DNA of 39,568 bases. It comes from Nitrospira sp. Its GTDB lineage: Bacteria > Nitrospirota > Nitrospiria > Nitrospirales > Nitrospiraceae. The position numbers were made by a program, and so were the translations under genes. The stretch is from positions 1 through 39,568 of the forward strand of contig JAHBWT010000036.1 in the NCBI GenBank assembly GCA_019636815.1, given 5' to 3'. The notes under the pieces are model-generated. The model was not told the origin of the DNA, made no database searches, and saw only the letters and a program-made list of their open reading frames with translations. Within the stretch, counting starts at the first letter, position 1. Every line of letters begins with the position of its first letter. Positions 24,571 through 32,800 of this stretch are shown here, piece after piece.

Positions 24571-25491
24571 ATGAAACACAGAATCGGTGTGGTATCGCCG
24601 GACTCTGTCTTTGCCAAAGACATCGAGACGCAATTGCGCCAGGCGGGCTATGGCGTGCGAGTGGCCGGTTCGGCGAGCGAGATCGTCGCAGTCACCGATC
24701 CCCCGGCTGTCATGCTTATTGTCGTGGACCATCGAGCTCAAGATTGGGACATATTACGGACGGACCCTGTGCTTCGCCGGATTTCACTGATGGGGGTGGT
24801 GTCTCACGGGCATCGCTATACGGAGGACCAGTGTCTATCGGATCTCGAACGTGGTATGGATGGGGTTCATGACTTTCGAGACGGCAACGGCTTGTTTCTC
24901 GCCAGAGTTCGCGCATATGTGCGAAGAGTCGATCGCGATGTCATGCGCCGCGGTGTCTTTCAGGTCGGGGCGATGCGATTGGATACCGATACGCACGAAG
25001 TGACGATCTCGGGACGCGAGGTAAAGCTTTCCGCCAAACCGTTTGCGATCTTGGCCGCGCTCATGAGGGAGCCTTCGAAGTTTTTCAGGAGAAGCGAACT
25101 GGTCAATCTTGTCTGGGGACGGGACTTTGCGGTGGGCGGACACGCATTGGACGTGCATATCCATGCTCTCCGGCAACAGTTGGACCGAGAGCCGAACCAT
25201 CACTGTCGGCTGGTAACCATCAAAGGTGTGGGCTTCAAACTGACACCTGTCCCCGCAGCCGCACCGGTGTCGGAGACAGATGTCGGCCACTCGATGCCGC
25301 CGATGGCCGCCAATGCCGGCGCGTTGCTCAACTCAGCAGCCGGCCGACTCGAGGGCCTCTGCGTGCCTTTCATCGAATCCTCTCTGAGCACTGCAAAAAA
25401 CTGGCGCAATCCGTCCCTGCGTCGCCGGTCCCGGACGCTTCGAAAAACCGTCGGGCCGTCACATCACCGCGCTGCCGCATTGGCCGGATAG
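24571..25491 (+). CDS. OmpR/PhoB-type response regulator with degenerate receiver
   Basis: 306 residues from the ATG at 24571, which has GGGAG nine bases upstream (an in-frame ATG at 24538 lacks one). Residues 1-115 resemble a receiver domain. The expected phosphorylatable Asp may be the D in MLIVVDHRAQ, but the acidic pair near the N-terminus is reduced to VVSPD and the conserved Lys-Pro is absent (VHDFRDGN). The output domain, about 130-225, is a typical OmpR winged helix: FAILAALMREPSKFFRRSELVNLVWG, HALDVHIHALRQQL and RLVTIKGVGFKLTP. A 75-residue Ala/Pro/Arg-rich tail follows. No histidine kinase is adjacent. It probably binds DNA independently of normal phosphorylation. It is a candidate regulator of nearby promoters, but this is not shown. 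Confidence 0.85.
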   Translation: MKHRIGVVSPDSVFAKDIETQLRQAGYGVRVAGSASEIVAVTDPPAVMLIVVDHRAQDWDILRTDPVLRRISLMGVVSHGHRYTEDQCLSDLERGMDGVHDFRDGNGLFLARVRAYVRRVDRDVMRRGVFQVGAMRLDTDTHEVTISGREVKLSAKPFAILAALMREPSKFFRRSELVNLVWGRDFAVGGHALDVHIHALRQQLDREPNHHCRLVTIKGVGFKLTPVPAAAPVSETDVGHSMPPMAANAGALLNSAAGRLEGLCVPFIESSLSTAKNWRNPSLRRRSRTLRKTVGPSHHRAAALAG

Positions 25492-25538
25492 GACATGTTC
25501 GATTTCTCGCCATCTTCCCGTAACGCACGATAGATACC

Positions 25539-25793
25539 TTGGAACCGATCTTACTGCGCATTCAGGAAGCGGCTAAATTGTTGAGCGTGAGCAAATGGAC
25601 GATCTACCGATGGATAGACGAGGGCCGGTTGCGCGGCACCAAGATCGGCCGAGGAAGCTTACGGGTCTTTCGGACATCCGTGGAAGAGCTGATCGAAAAG
25701 ACCGGAATCGAAGGTCCAGAGGTGAGTAAGAGCGCGGGACCCCGTATGGATCAGGACAGTATCGCCAGCCAGAAACAACCCAAGAAGCGTTAA
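25539..25793 (+). CDS. Small HTH DNA-binding protein (excisionase-like fold), copy 2
   Basis: 84 residues. LLRIQEAAKLLSVSKWTIYRWIDEGRLRGTKIGRGSLRVF is the same type of helix-turn-helix as in the gene at 13527, with most positions identical or similar, so the two are paralogues; the C-terminal tail is short and Lys-rich. The start is TTG at 25539 and no ribosome site is evident. It follows the response regulator by 47 bases on the same strand and may be cotranscribed. Likely a DNA-binding regulator. Neither copy lies beside an integrase. Confidence 0.78.
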   Translation: MEPILLRIQEAAKLLSVSKWTIYRWIDEGRLRGTKIGRGSLRVFRTSVEELIEKTGIEGPEVSKSAGPRMDQDSIASQKQPKKR

Positions 25794-25862
25794 CACACAC
25801 GAATGGCCGGTCGCCTAAGGAGTCGCTTGAGGACGTAGGGGAAGACTCTTTCTTGCTCAGAA

Positions 25863-26687
25863 TCAGTAGTGGTAGGACAGTCCCGCCACCACGTTGAACG
25901 CGCTGTATTCCCCGCTGAGTCCGAAGACGCTGTCGAAGTTCGTGATCGTCGCGCGGTTGAACTTTCCTTCGACGAACAGCCCCCAGTCTTCGAAGACCAA
26001 GATCTTCACACCGCCGAAGGCATTGAGCCCGGGAACCACTTGATGTCCGCTGATGGCGCCCGAGCTGGTGAAATAGAAGGCTCCCCCGCCCACGCCCGCG
26101 TAGGGTTGAAAGACTGTCCCTGGGTAGCGGGCGACGACATTGAAGGCGAATGCAATCAGGCGCATGGAGGATTCAGGTACGTTCACCGTGCCGGGGATCG
26201 ATCGCTGGACTTGGCAGCTTACTCCCGGGATGCAGGTACTGGGAGCGTCGGGCTCGTCGAATGGGACGAAGGCAATGTCGTGAACGGTACTGACGGTTTG
26301 GTTTTTGATCGTCGGTGTCGTCGTGAACGTTTCAAATTCGACACCCAACCAGGCAAAGCCCTGATCGTTGAAAAAATAGCCGGCTTTTCCGCCAAATAAA
26401 GGTGATTGCTTCAGCTTGATATCAGAGGCGGCGAGCGTCTGGGTGTACGTGCCGACTGGCGGAGTACTTTGACCACCGTGGAAATGTTGCGTGTCGAGCG
26501 TCTCTCCCAGTTGATTCATCTTCACATTCGCGAGTGTAAAAGGGAAGCTGGCGCCGCCATAGCCGGCGACGTACCATTCGCCGGCGGCGTTCTCGGGGAA
26601 CGCGCCGATCAGCAACAGCATCAGAGCGAGGCCGCCATAGCATGACGATCGTAGAATCGACGGCAGCCGAACACACCAGGATCTCAT
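25863..26687 (-). CDS. Outer-membrane beta-barrel protein (OmpA/OMP_b-brl-like)
   Basis: 274 residues from the ATG at 26687, chosen because GGGAGGG precedes it by five bases; the frame opens 14 codons earlier without one. A signal peptide ends near NAAG. The mature protein starts EWYVAGYGGASFPF, the usual first strand of small barrels, and continues with AGYFFNDQGFAWLGVEFE, FQPYAGVGGGAFYF and LFVEGKFNRATI, ending in SYHY with a C-terminal aromatic. One Cys pair (CIPGVSC) is in an extracellular-loop-like segment. The predicted promoter carries four phased 11-bp repeats like PhoB sites, linking it to the secretion locus to its right. Confidence 0.8.
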   Translation of the reverse strand: MRSWCVRLPSILRSSCYGGLALMLLLIGAFPENAAGEWYVAGYGGASFPFTLANVKMNQLGETLDTQHFHGGQSTPPVGTYTQTLAASDIKLKQSPLFGGKAGYFFNDQGFAWLGVEFETFTTTPTIKNQTVSTVHDIAFVPFDEPDAPSTCIPGVSCQVQRSIPGTVNVPESSMRLIAFAFNVVARYPGTVFQPYAGVGGGAFYFTSSGAISGHQVVPGLNAFGGVKILVFEDWGLFVEGKFNRATITNFDSVFGLSGEYSAFNVVAGLSYHY

Positions 26688-26727
26688 TGAACCCTCCCGC
26701 GAAAAGAATGTGCCGCACATTAGTTCC

Positions 26728-26771
26728 AAAGTCGTGACCGTCCCATTACGGTCTGATTAAGTTCCTGTTAA
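26728..26771 (-). promoter_or_regulatory. PhoB-box-like array upstream of the barrel gene
   Basis: On the minus strand four consecutive 11-mers start TTAAC, TTAAT, GTAAT and GTCAC. That is the 11-bp periodicity of PhoB half-sites (E. coli core GTCAT). CTAATG, a weak -10, starts 15 bases from the beginning of the last repeat, the same step as in the E. coli pstS promoter as I remember it. Which protein binds is inferred. Confidence 0.55.
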
Positions 26772-26774
26772 TTC

Positions 26775-26793
26775 AAAAACGGCGCGAGCGCCG
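26775..26793 (-). terminator. Intrinsic terminator of gspC
   Basis: On the minus strand CGGCG-CTCG-CGCCG is followed by TTTTT (26775-26779). It lies about 30 bases past the gspC stop and only four bases before the regulatory array of the next minus-strand gene, so the two genes are separate transcripts. Confidence 0.75.
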
Positions 26794-26822
26794 GCAGCTC
26801 GATCGAACGATCGCGCCATGCG

Positions 26823-27710
26823 TCAGCGGATGTCATAGGTGAGCGTCTGGCGCTGACTGTTGCGCGTCAGATCCACCCGGACGGTGCGCTCATTCCTCAA
26901 TTGCTGGAAGAGCGAGAGCAGCATGCCGGGATCGCGAAGTTCCACACCGTTGATCCGTTGCACGATGTCGTTGGCTCGCAGCCCGATCTTATCGAAGAAC
27001 CCCTCCGGCACGACGTTGTCGAGGCGAAATCCGTCCAGCGTGCCGTCGGTCAGATAGGGGACCGCCTGGGCCTGGGTCATGAGGCGGGTCGGATTGTTGA
27101 GGGCGTCGGTGACCTCGCGACGGTCCAATACCCGGCGCGCCGATGCCTTCTGCGCCTGAACCGGCCGAGGAGCGGCGGAGACTTGAGCTTCTTCCTGCAG
27201 GTGTTGCATGACGGCCAAGCCGAGCCATTCTTCGGAAGGGCCGTTACGGAACAACACGCGATCCCGCTCGATGGCAGCCAACGTGCCGACATTTGGAACT
27301 TCTGTGTCCAGACGGTACAGCTGCTGTTCTTTCGACGTCACATCTTCAAAGACTGCGAAGAGGCCGCCATCTCTTCCGGACACACTGCCAAGTAAGGCCA
27401 CTTTACGCGCGGCCTCGATCGGAGGGGGGGGAGGAGCAGGATGAGCGACAAGTGCTCCATCTTTAGTCAACTGAAATGTGGGAGGCAGCTCGAACAGCCC
27501 GCTCCAAAGAATGTCCTCGGCCATCAGCTGCGAGACGGCGGGATCCAACGCATCGACCGACCCGGGGGCGGAGGTTGACAGGTGGGGCGGCTCGGGGGGG
27601 ACATCCAGCGCATCCGCGACAAACGCGTTCGTCGCATGTGCGATGATGAGCGCCGTCGACGCGAGACACGCGCCTCCGATGATCCGGCGAGCGATGGGTG
27701 AAGGTGGCAT
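26823..27710 (-). CDS. gspC: Type II secretion system protein C (solitary)
   Basis: 295 residues. A signal-anchor helix (about 11-33) is followed by a periplasmic linker with a PPPPP stretch, then the homology region LLGSVSGRDGGLFAVFEDVTSKEQQLYRL, which in GspC contacts the secretin GspD. A C-terminal PDZ domain (about 210-295) includes FRLDNVVPEGFFDKIGLRANDIVQRINGVEL. GspC couples the inner-membrane platform to the secretin and helps pick substrates. No other gsp gene is in the window, though the gene cut off at the right edge could be one. It is divergent from fhaC and shares with it a PhoB-like array. The ATG has only a weak ribosome site. Confidence 0.85.
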   Translation of the reverse strand: MPPSPIARRIIGGACLASTALIIAHATNAFVADALDVPPEPPHLSTSAPGSVDALDPAVSQLMAEDILWSGLFELPPTFQLTKDGALVAHPAPPPPPIEAARKVALLGSVSGRDGGLFAVFEDVTSKEQQLYRLDTEVPNVGTLAAIERDRVLFRNGPSEEWLGLAVMQHLQEEAQVSAAPRPVQAQKASARRVLDRREVTDALNNPTRLMTQAQAVPYLTDGTLDGFRLDNVVPEGFFDKIGLRANDIVQRINGVELRDPGMLLSLFQQLRNERTVRVDLTRNSQRQTLTYDIR

Positions 27711-27803
27711 AAGGACGACCTCTTCGTTTTTCGGGCAGTGCGGGAGGCATCCTAGTCATGGATGATCTCGTTCACAAGAGGGGGCGAGTCTTTCGGCGAC
27801 AAA

Positions 27804-27847
27804 TTAACAACTCACCAATTTCTCGATAACAGTTCCGTAACATCTTC
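27804..27847 (+). promoter_or_regulatory. PhoB-box-like array between gspC and fhaC
   Basis: Four consecutive 11-mers start TTAAC, CCAAT, ATAAC and GTAAC, in unbroken phase. TACTCC begins exactly 15 bases after the start of the last repeat and could be a weak -10 for fhaC. The second repeat departs most from the core. The gspC promoter would lie on the other strand and may use the same array. Confidence 0.5.
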
Positions 27848-27970
27848 TCGATACTCCTCTGTTACACGTGAAGCGTGAGGAGGGAATGACTCTGTGTTCG
27901 ATCAGACAAACGGGCCGGTTCCAGTGACGGGTGATCGCCCCGGTAGGCGCTTTGAGAGAAGCGATGCCGC

Positions 27971-29800
27971 ATGAATCGGGTAGGATGGTTGGCCGGAGCT
28001 GTCGTCATGATAGCGAGCATAAGCCTGGCGGACGATGAGGGTCGCGCCGCCGAGAAACAGACCGAGACGTCTTCAGCGGTTCAGGTGACGGGAGAGGCGA
28101 TTGCGCCTCGCGCCGCCGCGCCCATGACGCCGCCCGCTCCGCACGATCAGGCGGGCGCCGTCACGGAGCCGGAGGGAACCTTCCGTGCAGGGGAAGACCC
28201 GCAAGACGTGACGTTTCCTCTGACGACCTTTGTAGTCGAAGGCAACACGATTCTCGAACAGACGAAAATCGATCGGCTGCTCGAATCGCATACGGGCGCC
28301 GATCGCCGGATGAAGGATGTCGAGCAGGCGCGCGCCGACCTGGAAAAACTGTATCACACGTCCGGCTATCCCACCGTGCTGGTCAATCTGCCCGAGCAGA
28401 CGATCGAGAACGGCCTCGTGCGGCTGCAGGTCGTCGAGGGGCACTTGTATTCCATTACCGTGACAGGGAACGAGCATTACAGTTGGAGCAGCATCCGGAG
28501 CAAGCTGCCCTCGCTCACGCCGGGCGCGCTCATCTATGAGCCCACGTTCGTGAAAGAATTGGCCGCCGTCAACGGCAATCCCGATCTGAGCGTCACGCCG
28601 CTCCTCAAGCCGGGCGCCGTGCAGGGGACCGTCGATTTGGAGTTGAAAGTGAAGGACCGCCTGCCCGTCCACGGAAAGCTGGAGGCCGACAATCGAGGGC
28701 CGATCACCACCCCGTCGAACCGATTGGTCGCCGAGGTCCAGCACACGAACGTCTTCGGCAACGACGAGATCCTCACGTTCAACACCGTCCAAACGCCGAC
28801 GGATTGGGGAGCCATCCAGAATTACGGAGGAAGCTTCGTCTATCCCGTCATCTGGCCCAATCATCTGTTGACCGTGTACGCGTCAAAGTCCGAGAGCAAC
28901 TCGGTCTTGGCGGGAGGCGCGATCTCGGTCGGCGGAGGGGGTGACGTCGGGATCGCGGGGAACGCGACGATCGCGGGAGTCCGCTATCTGTTCCCGATTT
29001 TCACCGGGCGGGAGCAGACCCATCAACTGTCGGTCGGTCTGGACTACAAGCGACTGGAAAGGACGTCGGCGACGTTTCCGGGCGGCGGGACTGCGGTCGT
29101 CTTGAGCCCGGTGCAGTACATGCCGGTATCGCTCGGGTACACCGGACTCTATCCGGACCGGTTCGGGCTGACGAAAGCGTCGTTCACGGCCAAGGGCTAT
29201 GTGGCCGGGGCGATACCAGGAGGGCACAAGGAAGATTTCGGGGGTGATCCCGGCGATCCGTTCAACAAACCGGGAAACCGCGCCGGGGCGACAGGCACGT
29301 TCGCCGTGCTGCAGGGGGGGATGAGCCGGTTGCAGCCCCTGCCGGGGGGGTTCGTGCTCGACCTCATGGCCAACGGCCAATGGGCCACCGAGCCGCTGAT
29401 TCCCGCGGAGCAGTTTTTTGCGGGCGGCTTCGATACGGTCCGCGGCTATCTCCAGTTTGAAGCCATCGGCGATCATGCGATACGTGGGCGCGTGGAAGTG
29501 ACGACGCCGGAGGTGCTCAAGGTGCCGATCGATCGGATTTGGCAGAGACGTCGCAGCTCGGACTACACCATTCGGCTCAGATTGGCGACGTTTTACGACG
29601 CGGCGCACATTTGGGTAAAGGAAGCGCCGGCCGGACAAACCTCGCGATTCCGTCTCGAAGGCGCCGGCTTCGGCATCAGGGTGAAGTTCCCGAAAGATAT
29701 CGGCCAGCTCATCCTCGACAGCGGGTGGGCGCTGCACGACACGTTGAACACCAAGCGCGGGGATAACTTCGTGCATTTTTCCGTGGGCCTCGCATTTTAA
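27971..29800 (+). CDS. Two-partner secretion outer-membrane transporter, FhaC/ShlB/HecB family
   Basis: 609 residues. A signal peptide (1-20) is followed by a Pro/Ala-rich linker and two POTRA domains. POTRA1 (about 83-157) has FVVEGNTIL and SGYPTVLVNLPEQTIENGLVRLQVVEG. POTRA2 (about 158-230) has YSITVTGNEHYSWSSIRSKLP. A 16-strand barrel then includes the conserved loop FAGGFDTVRGY (V490-Y493). Such proteins bind the N-terminal TPS domain of their partner and thread it through the outer membrane without ATP. The partner is the next gene, 11 bases downstream. The Asp/Ala linker before POTRA1 is longer than usual. Its promoter region contains a PhoB-like array. Confidence 0.93.
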   Translation: MNRVGWLAGAVVMIASISLADDEGRAAEKQTETSSAVQVTGEAIAPRAAAPMTPPAPHDQAGAVTEPEGTFRAGEDPQDVTFPLTTFVVEGNTILEQTKIDRLLESHTGADRRMKDVEQARADLEKLYHTSGYPTVLVNLPEQTIENGLVRLQVVEGHLYSITVTGNEHYSWSSIRSKLPSLTPGALIYEPTFVKELAAVNGNPDLSVTPLLKPGAVQGTVDLELKVKDRLPVHGKLEADNRGPITTPSNRLVAEVQHTNVFGNDEILTFNTVQTPTDWGAIQNYGGSFVYPVIWPNHLLTVYASKSESNSVLAGGAISVGGGGDVGIAGNATIAGVRYLFPIFTGREQTHQLSVGLDYKRLERTSATFPGGGTAVVLSPVQYMPVSLGYTGLYPDRFGLTKASFTAKGYVAGAIPGGHKEDFGGDPGDPFNKPGNRAGATGTFAVLQGGMSRLQPLPGGFVLDLMANGQWATEPLIPAEQFFAGGFDTVRGYLQFEAIGDHAIRGRVEVTTPEVLKVPIDRIWQRRRSSDYTIRLRLATFYDAAHIWVKEAPAGQTSRFRLEGAGFGIRVKFPKDIGQLILDSGWALHDTLNTKRGDNFVHFSVGLAF

Positions 29801-29811
29801 GGAGGCGGACT

Positions 29812-32800
29812 ATGGGTGCAGGATTCGGTACGCGGCTGCTCGCGGCGACAGTCATCGCGTGTCAGATCGTTCCCTGGCTGTGTGCGCCGCTTTCGTTCGC
29901 CAATCCCACGGGCCCGGCGGTGGTCGGCGGCAACGCAACGGTCTCGGGTCTCGGCACCTCGCGGGTCACCATCAATCAGGCGTCTCAGCGGGCCATCCTC
30001 AACTGGCAGTCGTTCAACATCGCGCCGCATGAAGTGACGCAGTTCGTCCAGCCGAACGCCTCGGCGATCGCTCTCAATCGCATTTTCGATCACAACCCCA
30101 GCCAGATCCTGGGCTCATTGCGGGCCAACGGCACCGTCATGCTCGTGAACCCCAACGGCGTGTTCTTCGGACCCAACGCGCAGGTGAATGTCGGAGGGCT
30201 CATCGCCTCGTCGCTCAACATCACCAATGCGAACTTTTTGGCGGGGCACTATTTGTTTGAAGGCGCAGGGGTCGAGGGGATCGTGAACAATCTTGGCCTC
30301 ATCCGGGGTATTCACGACGGCGTGTATCTCCTCGCGCCGAACGTCGAGAACGGCGGCGTCATCACCGCCCCGGGCGGGAACATCGTGCTGGCCGCGGGGA
30401 CCAAGGCCTATCTCGCCACTCGGCCGGACGGCCGCGGGTTTCTCGCCGAGCTGTCGGCGCCGACCGGCGGCGCCGTCAACGTGAACCATCTCGTGGCCGA
30501 CGGCGGCCACGTCACGCTGGCCGGGCGCGTCGTGAACCAAGGAGGGGTGGTCCAGGCCAACAGCGTCCGCGAGAAGAACGGCAAGATCGAGCTGTACGCG
30601 AGCGAGTCGCTTACAGTAAAGGCGGGAAGTCAAACCCTGGCGAAGGGCGACAATCAGAGTACATCGAACGGCGGGACCATCTTGGCAATCGCGGATAAGA
30701 CGAAGGGGACGGCGGTCTTCGAGAAGGGGGCGACGATCGATGTCTCGGGCGGCGCCAAGGGGGGCCACGCCGGCTTCACCGAATTGAGCGGGAGCAGCGT
30801 GAAACTGGGAGGGCACTTCGTCGGCTCGGCGGCGGCCGGCTTTCGCGGTGGGCGCTTGCTGATCGATCCGATCTGGGATATCGACCTGGGAACTCTCACC
30901 GTGACGGATTTCGCCGATATCATTCTGTCGTCGCCGCGGGATGCAGGGGGAAATCTCCTGGCGGGGTACGATCTGCGCGTCACCGGTTTTTTTGACCTGA
31001 ATACGGTTCAACCTCCCGCGACAGGCGGCACCATCCGGTTCGACGCGGGCCAGGATCTCATCTTCAACGACGTCCTGCTGTCGAACGATCCTTTTGGCCT
31101 TCAGGCCAACACTCCAGCCAAATGGGACATCGTCGGAGTGGCGGAACGCGACATCCTGTTCACCGGCTTCACGGGCACCATGCTGCACACGGCTTACGGC
31201 GGGAGCATCAATCTCCAGGCGAAGGCCGGCAACGTGAATCTCAGCGATCCGCAGTCCGGGATTCTGTCGACGATTCGCGCCGGGGGCGGCGGTGGGATCT
31301 CCATCAAGACCGGCAAGGATTTGATCGCCAGCTCGGGCTTTGATGAAAGCGGTGGGCCGTTGCAGCTCTTCCACGTCCAGGGGATCAACATCGACGGACC
31401 GGGACGGCTCAATCTGGAAGTCGGTGGAAATTTCATCGGAGGGCTGGTGAGCGGTGTAGGCCGTGGGCCGGGTTTCGTGCTGTGGAACGGCGATCTCGCG
31501 AGTCGGCCACAGCATACCGTGACGGTGGGTGGAAGGATCGGCGACACCAATCTCCCGCTCGGCGCCGACGGGCTTCCGCTCACCGTCGCCGAACAGCGGG
31601 CGAAGGATCCGATCGCCCTTCCCGTCGCTGAAAGGACCGACAGGTATGCGGACTTCGCCCTATCCGGCGGAGAACTCACGGTTTCGGCCGGCGGGAACAT
31701 CTACCTGCGCCGCGTCCAGGACGCGGGTTTGGTCGGGGGAGGCTTGAACGCGGATGGCGTCACGCGCCAACCGGCCTTCGCCCCGGGGCTTGAAAACAAC
31801 AAGGTCGCCATCGTCTCGCGCGACGGCCACATACTCATCAACACGAACCGAACTGATGGTCCGCAGGAGCCGATCCAGGATCTCGCGGCCCTTCGCGGGT
31901 GGTTGCCGGCTTCGTTCGAGGCGAGGGCGGAACAGGGGACGATTCAAATCCGATCCGACCTAACATTTTTACCGTCACCGACCGGCTCGGTGACGTTCTA
32001 TGCGAAGAACGACATTCAAGGCGTGCCGAAAACCAGGAGAACGGACGATACGAATAATTTCGCGTGGCTGTGGGTCGGCGTTCAAGGCATTCCGGGTGGT
32101 CGCTGGGAGGTGGTCGACCTGCGAACCATCAGCCAACGCCCCGATCTCTTCCCCTATTTGCGCAACCTGCTCAACCCGCCACGTGACTCGGAGCTGACTC
32201 CACACCCGGATGTTCCGCCGGGGGACTTTACATTCCCCGCGTTTAATCCGCCGAAGTGGCCGCTGAACACGAGAATCGACGTGGAGATGTCTCCCCCGAT
32301 GGTGCGTCTGCTGGAGGTCGATCCAAGCCGCCTTGTCGGCAATACGACCTATAGTGAAATGGTGCCGTGGAGCAGGGCAAGCGTTTCTGATTCAAATGTT
32401 CCGCTCGCTCCGGACAGCACAGCGGCCCCTGCTCCCGTCATCTTCAAAGCCGAACAAGGGGATATCAGCAAGCTCGCCCTCAACTTGCTGAGCCGGCCCT
32501 ACAGGAAGGACGTCACGATCGAAGCCGGCAATCGGATCGACAGGGTCCTGGCAAGCATCGCGCTCCATGATCTTGGAACACGAACGGAGACGGTGACCGA
32601 GCGCGTTCCGCTCTTTGTCGATCCCACCACCAACCAGCCGAGACCGATCGAGCCGGACGATGTGGTCTTGATCCGCGCGGTTAATCCATTGACGCAGCAA
32701 GTCGAAGTCAGGCCATGGGATGGAACCGAATCCGTGGCGGTGAGCGATCTCGTGAACGTCGTGTTTCGGGAGGTCCAGGTGCCCGTCGTCACTCCCGTTC

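Noticed and set aside
30115-31515. Minus-strand frame of 466 codons opposite the filamentous exoprotein
   Set aside because: Opposes a gene with a clear TPS domain and strong ribosome site; high Arg/Asp/Ala content is typical of antisense frames in GC-rich DNA.
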